Shown piece after piece: positions 17,245 through 26,591 of a DNA stretch of 64,000 nt (positions are counted from its first letter, which is position 1; each line of letters begins with the position of its first letter). Position numbers and translations under genes: made by a program. The stretch is taken from contig NZ_CP039888.1 in the NCBI RefSeq assembly GCF_005221325.1, positions 2,108,001 to 2,172,000 on the forward strand. Direction: 5' to 3'. The notes under the pieces are model-generated. The model was not told the DNA's origin and made no database searches. It saw only the letters and a list, made by a program, of their open reading frames with translations. The stretch comes from Agrobacterium tumefaciens. Its GTDB lineage: Bacteria; Pseudomonadota; Alphaproteobacteria; Rhizobiales; Rhizobiaceae.

Positions 17245-17684
17245 GCATGAACAGCGAGCCAAAACGCGAAATCCTCATCGCCGCCGCCGTCCTGTTGAAT
17301 GAGAAGCGACAGATGCTTGTGGTGCGCAAGCGCGGCACCACGCAATTCATGCAGCCGGGCGGCAAGATCGATCCGGGCGAAACGCCGGAACAGGCACTGC
17401 ACCGCGAACTGGCCGAGGAAATCGGCCTGACGCTGCCTGAAAATGCCGTTCGTTATGAGGGCGTCTTTCGCGAGGAAGCCGCCAATGAACCGGGAGCCGA
17501 TGTCGTCGCCCATGCCTTCACCGCCAGACTTCATACCGACGTCGTCCCGCAGGCGGAGATAGAGGAAGTGCGCTGGCTCGATCTTGATCGCCGTCCCGGC
17601 GTGATGATCGCCAAACTTACGGAAACCCAGATGCTGCCGCTTGCGCGCGCGGCGCTTACGGAAAGCGACAATCAGCCAAGATGA
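17241..17684 (+). CDS. Nudix hydrolase
   Basis: 147-residue Nudix protein. The box begins GGKIDPGETPEQALH and continues RELAEEIGL, matching G-x5-E-x7-REUxEExGU exactly. It overlaps the hydantoinase stop by four bases and the next ABC ATPase gene by four, so it is a coupled member of the pyrimidine operon. The substrate is unknown. A Nudix step is not part of the textbook reductive pathway, so the role may be housecleaning of a nucleotide by-product. Confidence 0.87.
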   Translation: MSMNSEPKREILIAAAVLLNEKRQMLVVRKRGTTQFMQPGGKIDPGETPEQALHRELAEEIGLTLPENAVRYEGVFREEAANEPGADVVAHAFTARLHTDVVPQAEIEEVRWLDLDRRPGVMIAKLTETQMLPLARAALTESDNQPR

Positions 17685-18475
17685 ACCAGGCCTCTCCCTA
17701 TTCCGTCGTTTCCGCCAGAAAACTGGGCCTCACCTTCGAAACGGGGGATGGCCCCGTCCACGCATTGTCGAATGTCGATCTCGATGTGAAAAAAGGCGAT
17801 TTCGTCTCCTTCATCGGCCCTTCCGGCTGCGGCAAAACTACGTTCCTGCGTGTCATCGCCGATCTGGAAAAGCACACGTCAGGCGAAATAACCGTCAACG
17901 GCACGACGCCGGAAAACGCCCGCAGGGACCGCTCTTACGGTTACGTCTTTCAGGCCGCCGCTCTTTATCCCTGGCGCAGCATCGAAAAGAACATCGCACT
18001 GCCGCTCGAAATCATGGGCTATAGCAAGGCAGAACAGCGTGAGCGCATCGACCGCACGCTCGATCTCGTCAACCTCAACGGGTTCGGCAAGAAATATCCA
18101 TGGCAACTTTCCGGCGGCATGCAGCAGCGCGCCTCCATCGCCCGCGCACTCGCCTTCGATGCCGACCTGCTTTTGATGGACGAGCCCTTCGGCGCGCTGG
18201 ATGAGATCGTCCGCGATCATCTGAACGAACAGCTGCTGAAACTCTGGGATACGACCGGCAAGACCATTTGTTTCGTCACCCATTCCATTCCGGAGGCAGT
18301 CTATCTTTCGACGAAAATCGTCGTCATGTCGCCACGGCCGGGAAGAGTGACCGATGTGATCGAGTCCACCCTGCCGCGGGAAAGGCCGCTGGAGATTCGC
18401 GAGACGCCGGAGTTCTTGGCGATTGCGCATCGGGTGCGTGAGGGGTTGAAGGCGGGGCATGGCTATGAGGGGTAA
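17681..18475 (+). CDS. ABC transporter ATP-binding protein (nitrate/sulfonate/pyrimidine type)
   Basis: 264-residue ATPase of the SsuB/TauB/ThiZ class. Motifs are Walker A GPSGCGKTT, Q-loop YVFQAAALYPWR, signature QLSGGMQQR, Walker B DLLLMDEPFGALDE and the switch histidine FVTHS. The start overlaps the Nudix stop (ATGA). It energises the two permeases encoded after a 234-bp repeat-bearing gap, and with the NMT1-type binding protein forms a complete importer, probably for a pyrimidine or hydantoin compound. Confidence 0.9.
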   Translation: MNQASPYSVVSARKLGLTFETGDGPVHALSNVDLDVKKGDFVSFIGPSGCGKTTFLRVIADLEKHTSGEITVNGTTPENARRDRSYGYVFQAAALYPWRSIEKNIALPLEIMGYSKAEQRERIDRTLDLVNLNGFGKKYPWQLSGGMQQRASIARALAFDADLLLMDEPFGALDEIVRDHLNEQLLKLWDTTGKTICFVTHSIPEAVYLSTKIVVMSPRPGRVTDVIESTLPRERPLEIRETPEFLAIAHRVREGLKAGHGYEG

Positions 18476-18489
18476 GGTCAGCGCCAGCA

Positions 18490-18649
18490 TTACCCCCCTC
18501 TGCCCTGCCGGGCATCTCCCCCTCAAGGGGGGAGATCGGCAAGTGGCGCTACCACCACTTCATTCACAACGGTCGAGATGGACGAAACCCAACCACGAGT
18601 CGATCTCCCCCCTTGAGGGGGAGATGTCCGGCAGGACAGAGGGGGGTAA
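18490..18649. repeat. Intergenic palindromic repeat (family A)
   Basis: About 160 bp bounded by ACCCCCCTCTGCCCTGCCGG on the left and a near-complement on the right. An inner pair of palindromes (CATCTCCCCCTCAAGGGGGG and its inverse) flanks a unique-looking core. A close copy lies at 44336-44490 and a reduced hairpin at 40686-40717. It resembles dispersed rhizobial intergenic mosaic elements. It interrupts the importer operon between the ATPase and permease genes. Confidence 0.8.
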
Positions 18650-18709
18650 GCGTCACCCTCGGAGTGAGCGTAAACCCCACCCACAGAGCAAGCAGCGGAG
18701 CGAAAACCC

Positions 18710-19585
18710 ATGACCCTCCTCCGCCACCGCATCCTTCCCATCCTCACCGTCCTCCTCGCCATTCTCATCCTCTGGCACCTCGCCGTCGTCTATCTCAACA
18801 TGCCCTTCGCCCGCGATCAGGCCACCCGCGCCGGTCAAACACCAGGCTTCTTCGAACTCCTGCCGCAAACCTTCGCCCAGGAACGCCCGGTCCTCCCCGC
18901 CCCGCACCAGATCGCCGCCGAACTCTGGGATACGACCGTCAACAAGGCGATCACCTCCAAGCGCAGCCTGATCTACCACGCCGGCATCACGCTTTCGGCC
19001 ACCCTGCTCGGCTTCGCCATCGGCGCTGTGCTCGGCATCCTCTTGGCCGTCGCCATCATCCATAACCGCGCCATGGATCGCTCCGTCATGCCGTGGATCA
19101 TCGCCAGCCAGACGATCCCCATCCTCGCCATCGCACCGATGATCATCGTCGTCCTGAACTCCATCGGCATTTCCGGGCTTTTGCCCAAGGCACTGATCTC
19201 CACCTACCTTTCCTTCTTCCCCATCGTCGTCGGCATGGTGAAGGGCCTCAGAAGCCCGGAAACCCTCCAGCTCGATCTGATGCACACCTATAATGCCTCA
19301 CCGGCGCAGACCTTCTGGAAGCTGCGCTGGCCCTCGGCGCTGCCCTATCTCTTTACCTCGCTGAAGATCGCCATCGCGATTGCGCTCGTCGGCGCCATCG
19401 TCGGCGAATTGCCGACAGGCGCCGTCGCCGGGCTCGGCGCGCGGCTTCTCTCCGGCTCCTATTACGGCCAGACGGTGCAGATATGGGCGGCGCTGTTCAT
19501 GGCCGCCGGTGTTGCGGCACTGCTGGTGGCGATCATCGGCATTGCGCACGCCGCCGTCCTCAAGCGAATGGGAGCACGGCCATGA
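18710..19585 (+). CDS. ABC transporter permease (first)
   Basis: 291-residue inner-membrane permease of the binding-protein-dependent importer superfamily. There is an N-terminal helix (ILPILTVLLAILILWHLAVV) and about five further helices. The cytoplasmic EAA-like loop is around DLMHTYNASPAQTFWKLRWP, where coupling to the ATPase takes place. ATG 18710 follows GGAG. The end overlaps the second permease gene by four bases. It is homologous to the partner permease, so the channel is probably a heterodimer. Confidence 0.88.
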   Translation: MTLLRHRILPILTVLLAILILWHLAVVYLNMPFARDQATRAGQTPGFFELLPQTFAQERPVLPAPHQIAAELWDTTVNKAITSKRSLIYHAGITLSATLLGFAIGAVLGILLAVAIIHNRAMDRSVMPWIIASQTIPILAIAPMIIVVLNSIGISGLLPKALISTYLSFFPIVVGMVKGLRSPETLQLDLMHTYNASPAQTFWKLRWPSALPYLFTSLKIAIAIALVGAIVGELPTGAVAGLGARLLSGSYYGQTVQIWAALFMAAGVAALLVAIIGIAHAAVLKRMGARP

Positions 19586-20454
19586 CGAACCCCTTCTGGT
19601 TTATCGGCGCGATCCTGTTCTGGCTCGTCGCCTGGGTCTTCAACGAATGGCTGGTGCGGCGCGATTTCACCTCCCACTCGGGAAAGCGCATCGGCCGCAT
19701 CGCCGTGCCCCTGCTCTTCGGCCTTGCCCTTCTGGTTCTCTGGGAAGGTGTCGCGCGTGGTTTTTCCGTGCCGCCCATCCTCTTACCGGCCCCCAGCGCC
19801 ATCCTCGCGCGCCTTCTCGGCTCGCTGCCGATCCTCTGGGCGGATTTCCGCCAGACTTTCCTCAAATCGGTGCTGACGGGTTATGTGCTCGGTTGCGGCC
19901 TCGGTTTCCTCGTCGCCATCCTCATCGACCGGTCACCCTTCCTCCAGCGGGGACTTTTGCCCATCGGCAATTTCGTCTCCGCCCTGCCTGTCGTCGGCAT
20001 CGCGCCGATCATGGTCATGTGGTTCGGCTTTGACTGGCAGTCGAAAGTGGCCGTTGTCGTCATCATGACCTTCTTCCCCATGCTGGTGAACACGGTGCAG
20101 GGGCTTGCCGCCTCCAGCCACATGGAACGCGACCTGATGCGCACCTATGCCGCCGGCTGGTGGCAGACATTGGTGAAGCTGCGCCTGCCCGCCGCCTGGC
20201 CCTTCATCTTCAACGCGCTGAAGATCAATTCCACGCTGGCGCTGATCGGCGCCATCGTCGCGGAATTTTTCGGCACGCCCATCGTCGGCATGGGCTTCCG
20301 CATCTCGGCCGAAATGGGCCGCAGCAATGTCGATATGGTCTGGGCCGAAATCGCCGTGGCGGCGCTGGCAGGCTCCGGCTTTTATGGTCTTGTGGCGCTC
20401 GCCGAGCGGGCCGTCACCTTCTGGCATCCGTCCGTCCGTGGGGGACGAACGTAA
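19582..20454 (+). CDS. ABC transporter permease (second)
   Basis: 290-residue permease with about six helices. The first is FWFIGAILFWLVAWVFNEW. The EAA-like loop is DLMRTYAAGWWQTLVKLRLP, closely parallel to that of the first permease. ATG 19582 overlaps the upstream stop. It lies 21 bp before the binding-protein gene. It is the partner subunit of the NMT1-type importer. Confidence 0.88.
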   Translation: MTNPFWFIGAILFWLVAWVFNEWLVRRDFTSHSGKRIGRIAVPLLFGLALLVLWEGVARGFSVPPILLPAPSAILARLLGSLPILWADFRQTFLKSVLTGYVLGCGLGFLVAILIDRSPFLQRGLLPIGNFVSALPVVGIAPIMVMWFGFDWQSKVAVVVIMTFFPMLVNTVQGLAASSHMERDLMRTYAAGWWQTLVKLRLPAAWPFIFNALKINSTLALIGAIVAEFFGTPIVGMGFRISAEMGRSNVDMVWAEIAVAALAGSGFYGLVALAERAVTFWHPSVRGGRT

Positions 20455-20475
20455 ATAACGAAAAAGGGAACAGCG

Positions 20476-21468
20476 ATGAAAATGAAACTTGCATCCATGC
20501 TTCTTGCCGGCGCGTCAGTCCTGACCGCATTCGGGGCTCAGGCCGCCGACAAGATCACCCTGCAGCTGAAATGGGTGACCCAGGCGCAATTCGCCGGTTA
20601 TTACGTCGCGAAAGACAAGGGTTTCTACGAAGCCGAAGGCCTCGATGTCGACATCAAGCCCGGCGGCCCGGACATCGCCCCCGCGCAGGTTCTGGCCGGC
20701 GGCGGCGCGGATGTCATCGTCGACTGGATGCCGTCTGCACTGGCGACGCGCGAAAAGGGCGTGCCGCTCGTCAACATCGCCCAGCCGTTCAAATCGTCGG
20801 GCATGATGCTGACCTGCCTCAAGGAAACCGGCATCACCAAGCCGGAAGATTTCAAGGGCAAGACGCTCGGCGTCTGGTTCTTCGGCAACGAATATCCATT
20901 CCTGTCGTGGATGGCCCACCTGAAAATCCCGACCACCGGCGGCGCGGATGGCGTCACCGTTCTCAAGCAGGGTTTCAACGTCGATCCGCTGCTGCAGAAA
21001 CAGGCCGCCTGCATTTCCACCATGACCTATAATGAATATTGGCAGGTCATCGATGCCGGCATCAAGCCGGAAGAACTCGTCACCTTCAAATACGAGGCCG
21101 AAGGCGTGGCGACGCTGGAAGACGGGCTTTACGTTCTGGAAGACAAGCTCAAGGACGCCAAATTCAAGGAAGACATGGTCAAATTCGTCCGCGCTTCCAT
21201 GAAGGGCTGGAAATGGGCGGAAGAAAACCCTGACGATGCCGCCGGTATCGTTCTCGAAAACGACGCCTCCGGGGCCCAGACAGAAAAACACCAGAAGCGC
21301 ATGATGGGCGAGGTGGCCAAGCTCACCGCCGGCTCGAAGGGCGCGCTCGACAAGGCGGACTACGAACGCACCGTCAAGACCCTGCTAGGCGGCGGCTCTG
21401 ATCCTGTCATCACCAAGGAACCGGCAGGAGCCTACACCACGGAAATCACCGACGCGGCGTTGAAATAG
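20476..21468 (+). CDS. NMT1/THI5-like ABC substrate-binding protein
   Basis: 330-residue periplasmic binding protein. A Sec signal peptide (MKMKLASMLLAGASVLTAFG, cleavage after AQA near residue 23) precedes KITLQLKWVTQAQFAGYYVA, the hallmark of NMT1/ThiY-like proteins that bind thiamine-pyrimidine precursors and relatives. A ring-shaped nitrogen heterocycle is therefore a sensible ligand and agrees with the adjacent hydantoinase. A perfect hairpin terminator follows, closing the operon. Confidence 0.9.
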   Translation: MKMKLASMLLAGASVLTAFGAQAADKITLQLKWVTQAQFAGYYVAKDKGFYEAEGLDVDIKPGGPDIAPAQVLAGGGADVIVDWMPSALATREKGVPLVNIAQPFKSSGMMLTCLKETGITKPEDFKGKTLGVWFFGNEYPFLSWMAHLKIPTTGGADGVTVLKQGFNVDPLLQKQAACISTMTYNEYWQVIDAGIKPEELVTFKYEAEGVATLEDGLYVLEDKLKDAKFKEDMVKFVRASMKGWKWAEENPDDAAGIVLENDASGAQTEKHQKRMMGEVAKLTAGSKGALDKADYERTVKTLLGGGSDPVITKEPAGAYTTEITDAALK

Positions 21469-21484
21469 TCCGGGATGAAAATAT

Positions 21485-21514
21485 CAAATCGCGCGGTCTT
21501 TGCCGCGCGATTTG
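21485..21514 (+). terminator. Rho-independent-like hairpin after the binding-protein gene
   Basis: A 12-bp perfect stem (21485-21496 with 21503-21514) and a six-base loop lie 16 bases after the stop. The stem ends with TTT but no long T-run follows. Confidence 0.75.
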
Positions 21515-21533
21515 GCAAGTCACTACCTCTCTT

Positions 21534-21620
21534 CCGTCATCCTCGGGCTTGTCTCGAGGACTAACCACGTCAATAAAATCAAGCCGTTGCAGATAACAGG
21601 GACAAGCCCGAGGATGACGG
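21534..21620. repeat. Palindromic repeat (family C), intact copy
   Basis: 87-bp element with perfect 20-bp terminal inverted arms (21534-21553 and 21601-21620) and an inner segment containing ATAAAATCAAGCCGTTGCAG. A second copy, split by the IS element, lies at 30538-30558 plus 31838-31903 and shares the inner segment (AAAATCAATCCGTTGCAGAT). The 500-bp gap 21469-21968 contains this element and no supported gene. Confidence 0.8.
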
Positions 21621-21968
21621 TGTGGTAGGCGTCCTGGGAATTATTGACGAGTACCGCGTGTTGGTAACCCGCAAAGCAGATTACAACACCCGCTCCTATA
21701 CAAAAATGTATACCTAGCCCGACGGCTATGCGGATTGATTTGTACGACAACAACAATTACAGTCCCGCCCACAAGACTGCCAGATTTGATCTTGTAAAAA
21801 AAGCACAGGGCAAAGGTGCTTGAGATTCGCGTTGAGGGGCGTTTGAATCGGGAGGATCGAAAAGGAAGTATTGTGATCCCTTGTTTCACATTCGCCATCG
21901 CATGACCTTTTGAGACACGGCCCCGAGCCTGCAGGACATGTGAGCGGATATTGCGCGAGCCAAGACAC

Positions 21969-23162
21969 ATGCAGCATAAAGTCACGTTTAACCGCTTTGT
22001 ATTCCTTCTTCTTTCCGCAACGGCGCTCCCCCTTTCCGCAGCCGCCGAGGGAGAGGCGCAGGCACCGGTCAAACAGCAGAACCTGCCTTCCATCATCGTT
22101 GCGCACGCCGCAAAACGCGATCTCGTGGACCGCATTATCGCGACGGGCACCATCCGCCCGGTCGATGAAATCTATGTCCAGCCGCTGGTCGACGGCCTGT
22201 CGATCGATACGCTGAACGTCGATATCGGCGACCGGGTTGAGGCCAATGCGGTTCTCGCCGTGCTTTCTTCCGACAGCCTGATTCTGCAGAAAAGCCAGCT
22301 GGAAGCCAACAAGGCGAAGGCGGAAGCTGCCGTCGCCCAGGCCAAGGCGCAGGTTCTGGAAGCCGAGGCGAGCGCGAGCGACGCGAACCGCCAGCGTGAC
22401 CGCGCCGCAAAGCTCGGCCAGAGCGGCTCCGGCTCCGTCTCGCAGGTGGAGCAGACCCAGGCACAGGCCGAAGTGGCCGCCGCCAAGCTCAACGCCGCCC
22501 GTCAGGCCGTTTCCGCCGGCGAGGCCGACATCAAGGTGGTTGATGCACAGATCGCTGATATCGATCTGAAGCTGACGCGCACCGGCGTGAAAACCCCGGT
22601 CGCGGGCATCGTTTCGGCCAAGAATGCCAAGGTCGGCGCGATTGCCAGCGGCGCCGGCGACCCGCTTTTCACCGTCATCAAGGACGGCGCGATCGAACTC
22701 GTCGCCGATCTGTCCGAGACCGATATCCAGAAGGTGAAGATCGGCCAGAAAGCCTATTTGACGGTTGCCGGCGGAGCTGAGAAAATAGAGGGCAAGGTGC
22801 GCCTCGTTTCGCCCACCGTCGATCCGACGACGCGCCTCGGCTCCGTGCATGTGGTGCTGCCGGAAAACAGCCCGGCTCGTTCAGGCATGTATGCCAGCGC
22901 GGCGATCATCGTCGAGGAGACAAATGCGCTCGCTTTGCCGCTGTCGGCCGTCACCTCCGGGCGTGAAGGCTCGACCACCCGCAAGGTGGAAGGCGACGTC
23001 GTCAAGCAGGTGAAGATCGAGACCGGCATAGAAGACAGTGGTTTCATCGAGATTGTCAGCGGTCTTGCCGCTGGAGACAAAGTTGTCGAGAAGGCTGGAG
23101 CATTCGTGCGTGATGGTGACCGGATAAGACCGGTGGAAGCCCAGACGGCTGCGTCCAACTGA
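21969..23162 (+). CDS. RND efflux periplasmic adaptor (membrane fusion protein)
   Basis: 397-residue adaptor linking an inner-membrane RND pump to an outer-membrane channel. A signal peptide (MQHKVTFNRFVFLLLSATAL) supports ATG 21969. The order is barrel-sandwich half, a long coiled-coil hairpin (about 100-180, rich in Ala/Gln/Glu), the second lipoyl half with LTRTGVKTPVAGIVSAK, a beta-barrel (FTVIKDGAIELVADLSETDI) and a membrane-proximal domain. It lies 13 bp before the pump gene. No outer-membrane factor gene is adjacent, so a shared TolC-like channel is likely. Confidence 0.9.
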   Translation: MQHKVTFNRFVFLLLSATALPLSAAAEGEAQAPVKQQNLPSIIVAHAAKRDLVDRIIATGTIRPVDEIYVQPLVDGLSIDTLNVDIGDRVEANAVLAVLSSDSLILQKSQLEANKAKAEAAVAQAKAQVLEAEASASDANRQRDRAAKLGQSGSGSVSQVEQTQAQAEVAAAKLNAARQAVSAGEADIKVVDAQIADIDLKLTRTGVKTPVAGIVSAKNAKVGAIASGAGDPLFTVIKDGAIELVADLSETDIQKVKIGQKAYLTVAGGAEKIEGKVRLVSPTVDPTTRLGSVHVVLPENSPARSGMYASAAIIVEETNALALPLSAVTSGREGSTTRKVEGDVVKQVKIETGIEDSGFIEIVSGLAAGDKVVEKAGAFVRDGDRIRPVEAQTAASN

Positions 23163-23175
23163 CTGAGGGAATGAA

Positions 23176-26100
23176 ATGAACTTTTCCGCATGGTCAATCC
23201 GTAACCCGATTGCGCCGCTGCTCGGCTTCGCGCTTTTGATGATCCTCGGCATGCAGGCGTTCAACACCCTGCCGATCACCCGTTTTCCGAACATCGACGT
23301 TCCCGTCGTTGCTGTCACCGTGACCCAGAGCGGCGCTTCGCCCTCCGAGCTGGAAATGCAGGTGACGAAGGAGATCGAGGACGCCGTCGCCGCCATCAGC
23401 GGCGTCGATGAAATCCAGTCCACCGTGGTCGACGGCCAGTCGACGACGACGGTCGTCTTCCGCATCGAAAAGCCGACGGAAGAGGCGGTTCAGGACACCA
23501 AGGACGCCATCGACAAGATCCGCAGCGATCTGCCCGCCGATATCGAAGTGCCCGTCGTCAGCAAGATCGACGTCGAGGGACAGGCGATCCAGACCTTTGC
23601 CGTCTCCTCGCCGAACATGACGCTGGAAGAACTGTCCTGGTTCGTGGATGACACGATCAAGCGTTCGCTGCAGGGCCAGTCCGGCATCGGCAAGGTCGAT
23701 CGTTACGGCGGCGCCGACCGCGAGGTGCGCGTGTCGCTGAGCCCCGAAAAGCTCGACGCCTATGGCATCACCGCCACCGAAGTGAACAGCCAGCTGCGCG
23801 GCACCAACGTCGATCTCGGCTCCGGCCGCGGCCAGGTGGGCGGCAACGAACAGACCATCCGCACGCTGGGTGACACACGCGATGTGAGCCAGCTTGCCAA
23901 CACCACGATTGCGCTTTCCAACGGCCGTTTCGTCAAGCTTTCCGAGCTCGGCACGGTCACCGACACCTATCAGGAACAGAAGTCCTTCTCGCGCTTCAAC
24001 GGCAACCCTGCCGTCACCTTCGCGGTCTTCCGCTCCAAGGGTGCGAGCGAGGTCTCGGTCGCCGAAACCGTGGCGGCAAGCCTCGATCAGGTGCGCAAAA
24101 ACAACCCAGATGTCTCGATAGAGATGGTCGATGACGCCGTCTATTTCACCTATGGCAACTACAAGGCGGCGCTCGACACGCTGATCGAAGGCGCGATCCT
24201 CGCCGTCATCGTCGTCCTGCTGTTCCTGCGCAACTGGCGCGCCACCCTGATTGCCGCCGTCGCCCTGCCACTCTCCGCGATCCCGACCTTCTGGATCATG
24301 GATCTGATGGGCTTCTCGCTCAATCTCGTCAGCTTCCTCGCGCTCACGCTCGCCACGGGTATTCTCGTGGACGACGCCATCGTGGAAATCGAGAACATTG
24401 CCCGCCATATCAAGATGGGTAAGACGCCCTATCGGGCGGCACTCGAAGCGGCGGATGAAATCGGCCTCGCCGTCATCGCCACCAGCTTCACCATCATCGC
24501 CGTCTTCGTGCCCGTCTCGTTCATGCCCGGCATTCCCGGCCAGTACTTCATCCAGTTCGGCCTCACCGTCGCCTTCTCGGTGTTCTTCTCGCTCGCGGTG
24601 GCCCGTCTCATCACGCCGTTGATGGCGGCCTATCTGATGCGCGCCGAAGACGCGATGGACGATCACCACGACAATGACAGCCGGTTGATGAAGTCCTATA
24701 CGCGCATGGTGACCGCCACCACCCGCAAATGGTGGGCGCGGTATCTTACGCTGCTCGGCGCAATTGCCTTCCTCGTCGCCTCCGTCATGCTTCTGGCCCA
24801 GGTGCCGGGCAGCTTCCTGCCGCCGGATGACGCCTCTCGCGTCACGCTTTCGGTGGAGCTGCCGCCCAATGCGACGCTTGACGAAACCGACCGGACGACG
24901 ACGCAGATCTATCATGCGCTGCGTGACATCAACGGCGTCGAAAGCGTCTTCATCCTCGGCGGCGCCTCGCCCAAGGGCGACCTGGAGCTGCGCCGCGCCA
25001 CCGTCAACGTCATCCTCCAGCACATCGACCATTCGCTGCTCAAGCTGGTGGTCAACAAGGGTCTCGGCTCCATTCCGCTCATCGGCCAGTATCTGCCGAA
25101 GGTGGAGGAAAAGGGTCGCACGCGTCCGCAATGGGATGTGGAACGGGATATTTTCGCGCAGGTGCGCGGCATTCCGGATGTCCGCATCATCAAGCTGAAT
25201 GACCGCGCCGAACGCGAGCTCTCTTTCAACTTCCTTTCAAAGAACGAGAAGGACCTGAGCGACGCCGTCGGCATTCTCGAAAGCCGCCTGCGCGCCTCGC
25301 CCATCCTCGCCAGTGTCAGCTCGGAAGGTGCTCTGCCCCGTCCCGAACTGCAGATTCGCCCGCGCAAGGATGAAATCGCCCGCCTCGGCATCACGCCGCA
25401 GCAGATTTCGCAGACCGTGCGTGTCGCCACCATCGGCGATATCGACGCGCAGCTGACGAAGATTTCGCTGGATGACCGGCAGATTCCGATCCGTGTACAG
25501 GCTTCGCTCGACACCCGTCGCGATCTCGCCACCATCCGCGCGCTGAAGATCAAGACCGCCTCCGGGTCACTCGTGCCGCTCTATAGCGTCGCCGATATCG
25601 ACTATTCCGAAGGTCCAAGCTCGATCAAGCGCAACGACCGCAACCGCGTCGTCTCCATCGGCTCGGATGTGCCCTTCGGCACGGCGCTCGACACCTCGAC
25701 GGCCGAATTCAAGCGCATCGTGTCGGAAACCGAACTGCCGGCAAGCGTCCGCCTTGCCGAAAGCGGTGACGCCAAGGTGCAGGGCGAAATGCAGCAGGGC
25801 TTCGTCAACGCCATGCTGCTCGGCCTGATGCTGGTGCTGGTCGTGCTCATCCTGCTGTTCAAGGATGTCATCCAGCCCTTCACCATCCTGTTCTCGCTGC
25901 CGCTTGCGATCGGCGGCGTGGCGGTCGCGCTCATCATCACGCAAAACGCGCTCTCCATGCCGGTTCTCATCGGCATCCTGATGCTGATGGGCATCGTGAC
26001 CAAGAACGCCATCCTCTTGGTGGATTTCGCCATCGAAATGCGCCGGCACGGCATGGAACGGGTTCATGCCATGGTGGAGGCCGGCCGCAAGCGCGCCCGC

Positions 26101-26496
26101 CCGATCATCATGACCTCCATCGCCATGTCGGCGGGCATGCTGCCCTCGGCGCTCGGCGTCGGCGAAGGCGGTTCCTTCCGCGCGCCGATGGCGATTGCGG
26201 TGATCGGCGGCATCATCGTCTCGACGGTGCTGTCGCTCATCGTGGTGCCGGCCTTCTTCCTGATCATGGATGACGTATCACGCCTGCTCGCCCACCTCTT
26301 CGGCCGCTTCGTCGGCAAGAAGGAAGTGGAGGAGGAGGCCCTCTCCAACGAGAAACTCTCGGAGATCGCCCACGAAAACAGCCTGGCGCTCTCCTCGCTG
26401 GAGGCGCGGGTCGCCAGCATGGAAAAGGGCACCGGCGACAAAGCCAGCGATAAGGGCAGCAATATATTGCGACTGCCGCCGCTCGCTGCGGAGTGA
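23176..26496 (+). CDS. RND-family efflux permease (AcrB/MexB-like)
   Basis: 1106-residue inner-membrane proton/drug antiporter. It starts FSAWSIRNPIAPLLGFALLM and has the 12-helix RND layout with two large periplasmic loops. Helix 4 contains TLATGILVDDAIVEIENIA with the paired aspartates of the proton relay; the second-half counterpart is MLMGIVTKNAILLVDFAIEM with the relay lysine. The C-terminus carries a charged cytoplasmic tail of about 60 residues with coiled-coil character (SSLEARVASMEKG). The substrate range is unknown. Confidence 0.93.
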   Translation: MNFSAWSIRNPIAPLLGFALLMILGMQAFNTLPITRFPNIDVPVVAVTVTQSGASPSELEMQVTKEIEDAVAAISGVDEIQSTVVDGQSTTTVVFRIEKPTEEAVQDTKDAIDKIRSDLPADIEVPVVSKIDVEGQAIQTFAVSSPNMTLEELSWFVDDTIKRSLQGQSGIGKVDRYGGADREVRVSLSPEKLDAYGITATEVNSQLRGTNVDLGSGRGQVGGNEQTIRTLGDTRDVSQLANTTIALSNGRFVKLSELGTVTDTYQEQKSFSRFNGNPAVTFAVFRSKGASEVSVAETVAASLDQVRKNNPDVSIEMVDDAVYFTYGNYKAALDTLIEGAILAVIVVLLFLRNWRATLIAAVALPLSAIPTFWIMDLMGFSLNLVSFLALTLATGILVDDAIVEIENIARHIKMGKTPYRAALEAADEIGLAVIATSFTIIAVFVPVSFMPGIPGQYFIQFGLTVAFSVFFSLAVARLITPLMAAYLMRAEDAMDDHHDNDSRLMKSYTRMVTATTRKWWARYLTLLGAIAFLVASVMLLAQVPGSFLPPDDASRVTLSVELPPNATLDETDRTTTQIYHALRDINGVESVFILGGASPKGDLELRRATVNVILQHIDHSLLKLVVNKGLGSIPLIGQYLPKVEEKGRTRPQWDVERDIFAQVRGIPDVRIIKLNDRAERELSFNFLSKNEKDLSDAVGILESRLRASPILASVSSEGALPRPELQIRPRKDEIARLGITPQQISQTVRVATIGDIDAQLTKISLDDRQIPIRVQASLDTRRDLATIRALKIKTASGSLVPLYSVADIDYSEGPSSIKRNDRNRVVSIGSDVPFGTALDTSTAEFKRIVSETELPASVRLAESGDAKVQGEMQQGFVNAMLLGLMLVLVVLILLFKDVIQPFTILFSLPLAIGGVAVALIITQNALSMPVLIGILMLMGIVTKNAILLVDFAIEMRRHGMERVHAMVEAGRKRARPIIMTSIAMSAGMLPSALGVGEGGSFRAPMAIAVIGGIIVSTVLSLIVVPAFFLIMDDVSRLLAHLFGRFVGKKEVEEEALSNEKLSEIAHENSLALSSLEARVASMEKGTGDKASDKGSNILRLPPLAAE

Positions 26497-26591
26497 AAGT
26501 CCTAGCGCCGGGCCTCGTGCCCGGCATTTTTATTTTGGCGTGCTTGTGGCAGAGCGTCGCCGCTTCCTCAAATGACAACGTCAAATCCCGT

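Noticed and set aside
21523..21756. Minus-strand 77-codon hydrophobic frame
   Set aside because: Its 3' half is translated from the palindromic repeat at 21534-21620, so the hydrophobicity is a by-product of repeat sequence.
23194..25131. 645-codon frame antisense to the RND pump
   Set aside because: Its composition is that of a shadow frame; the plus strand encodes the full RND pump.
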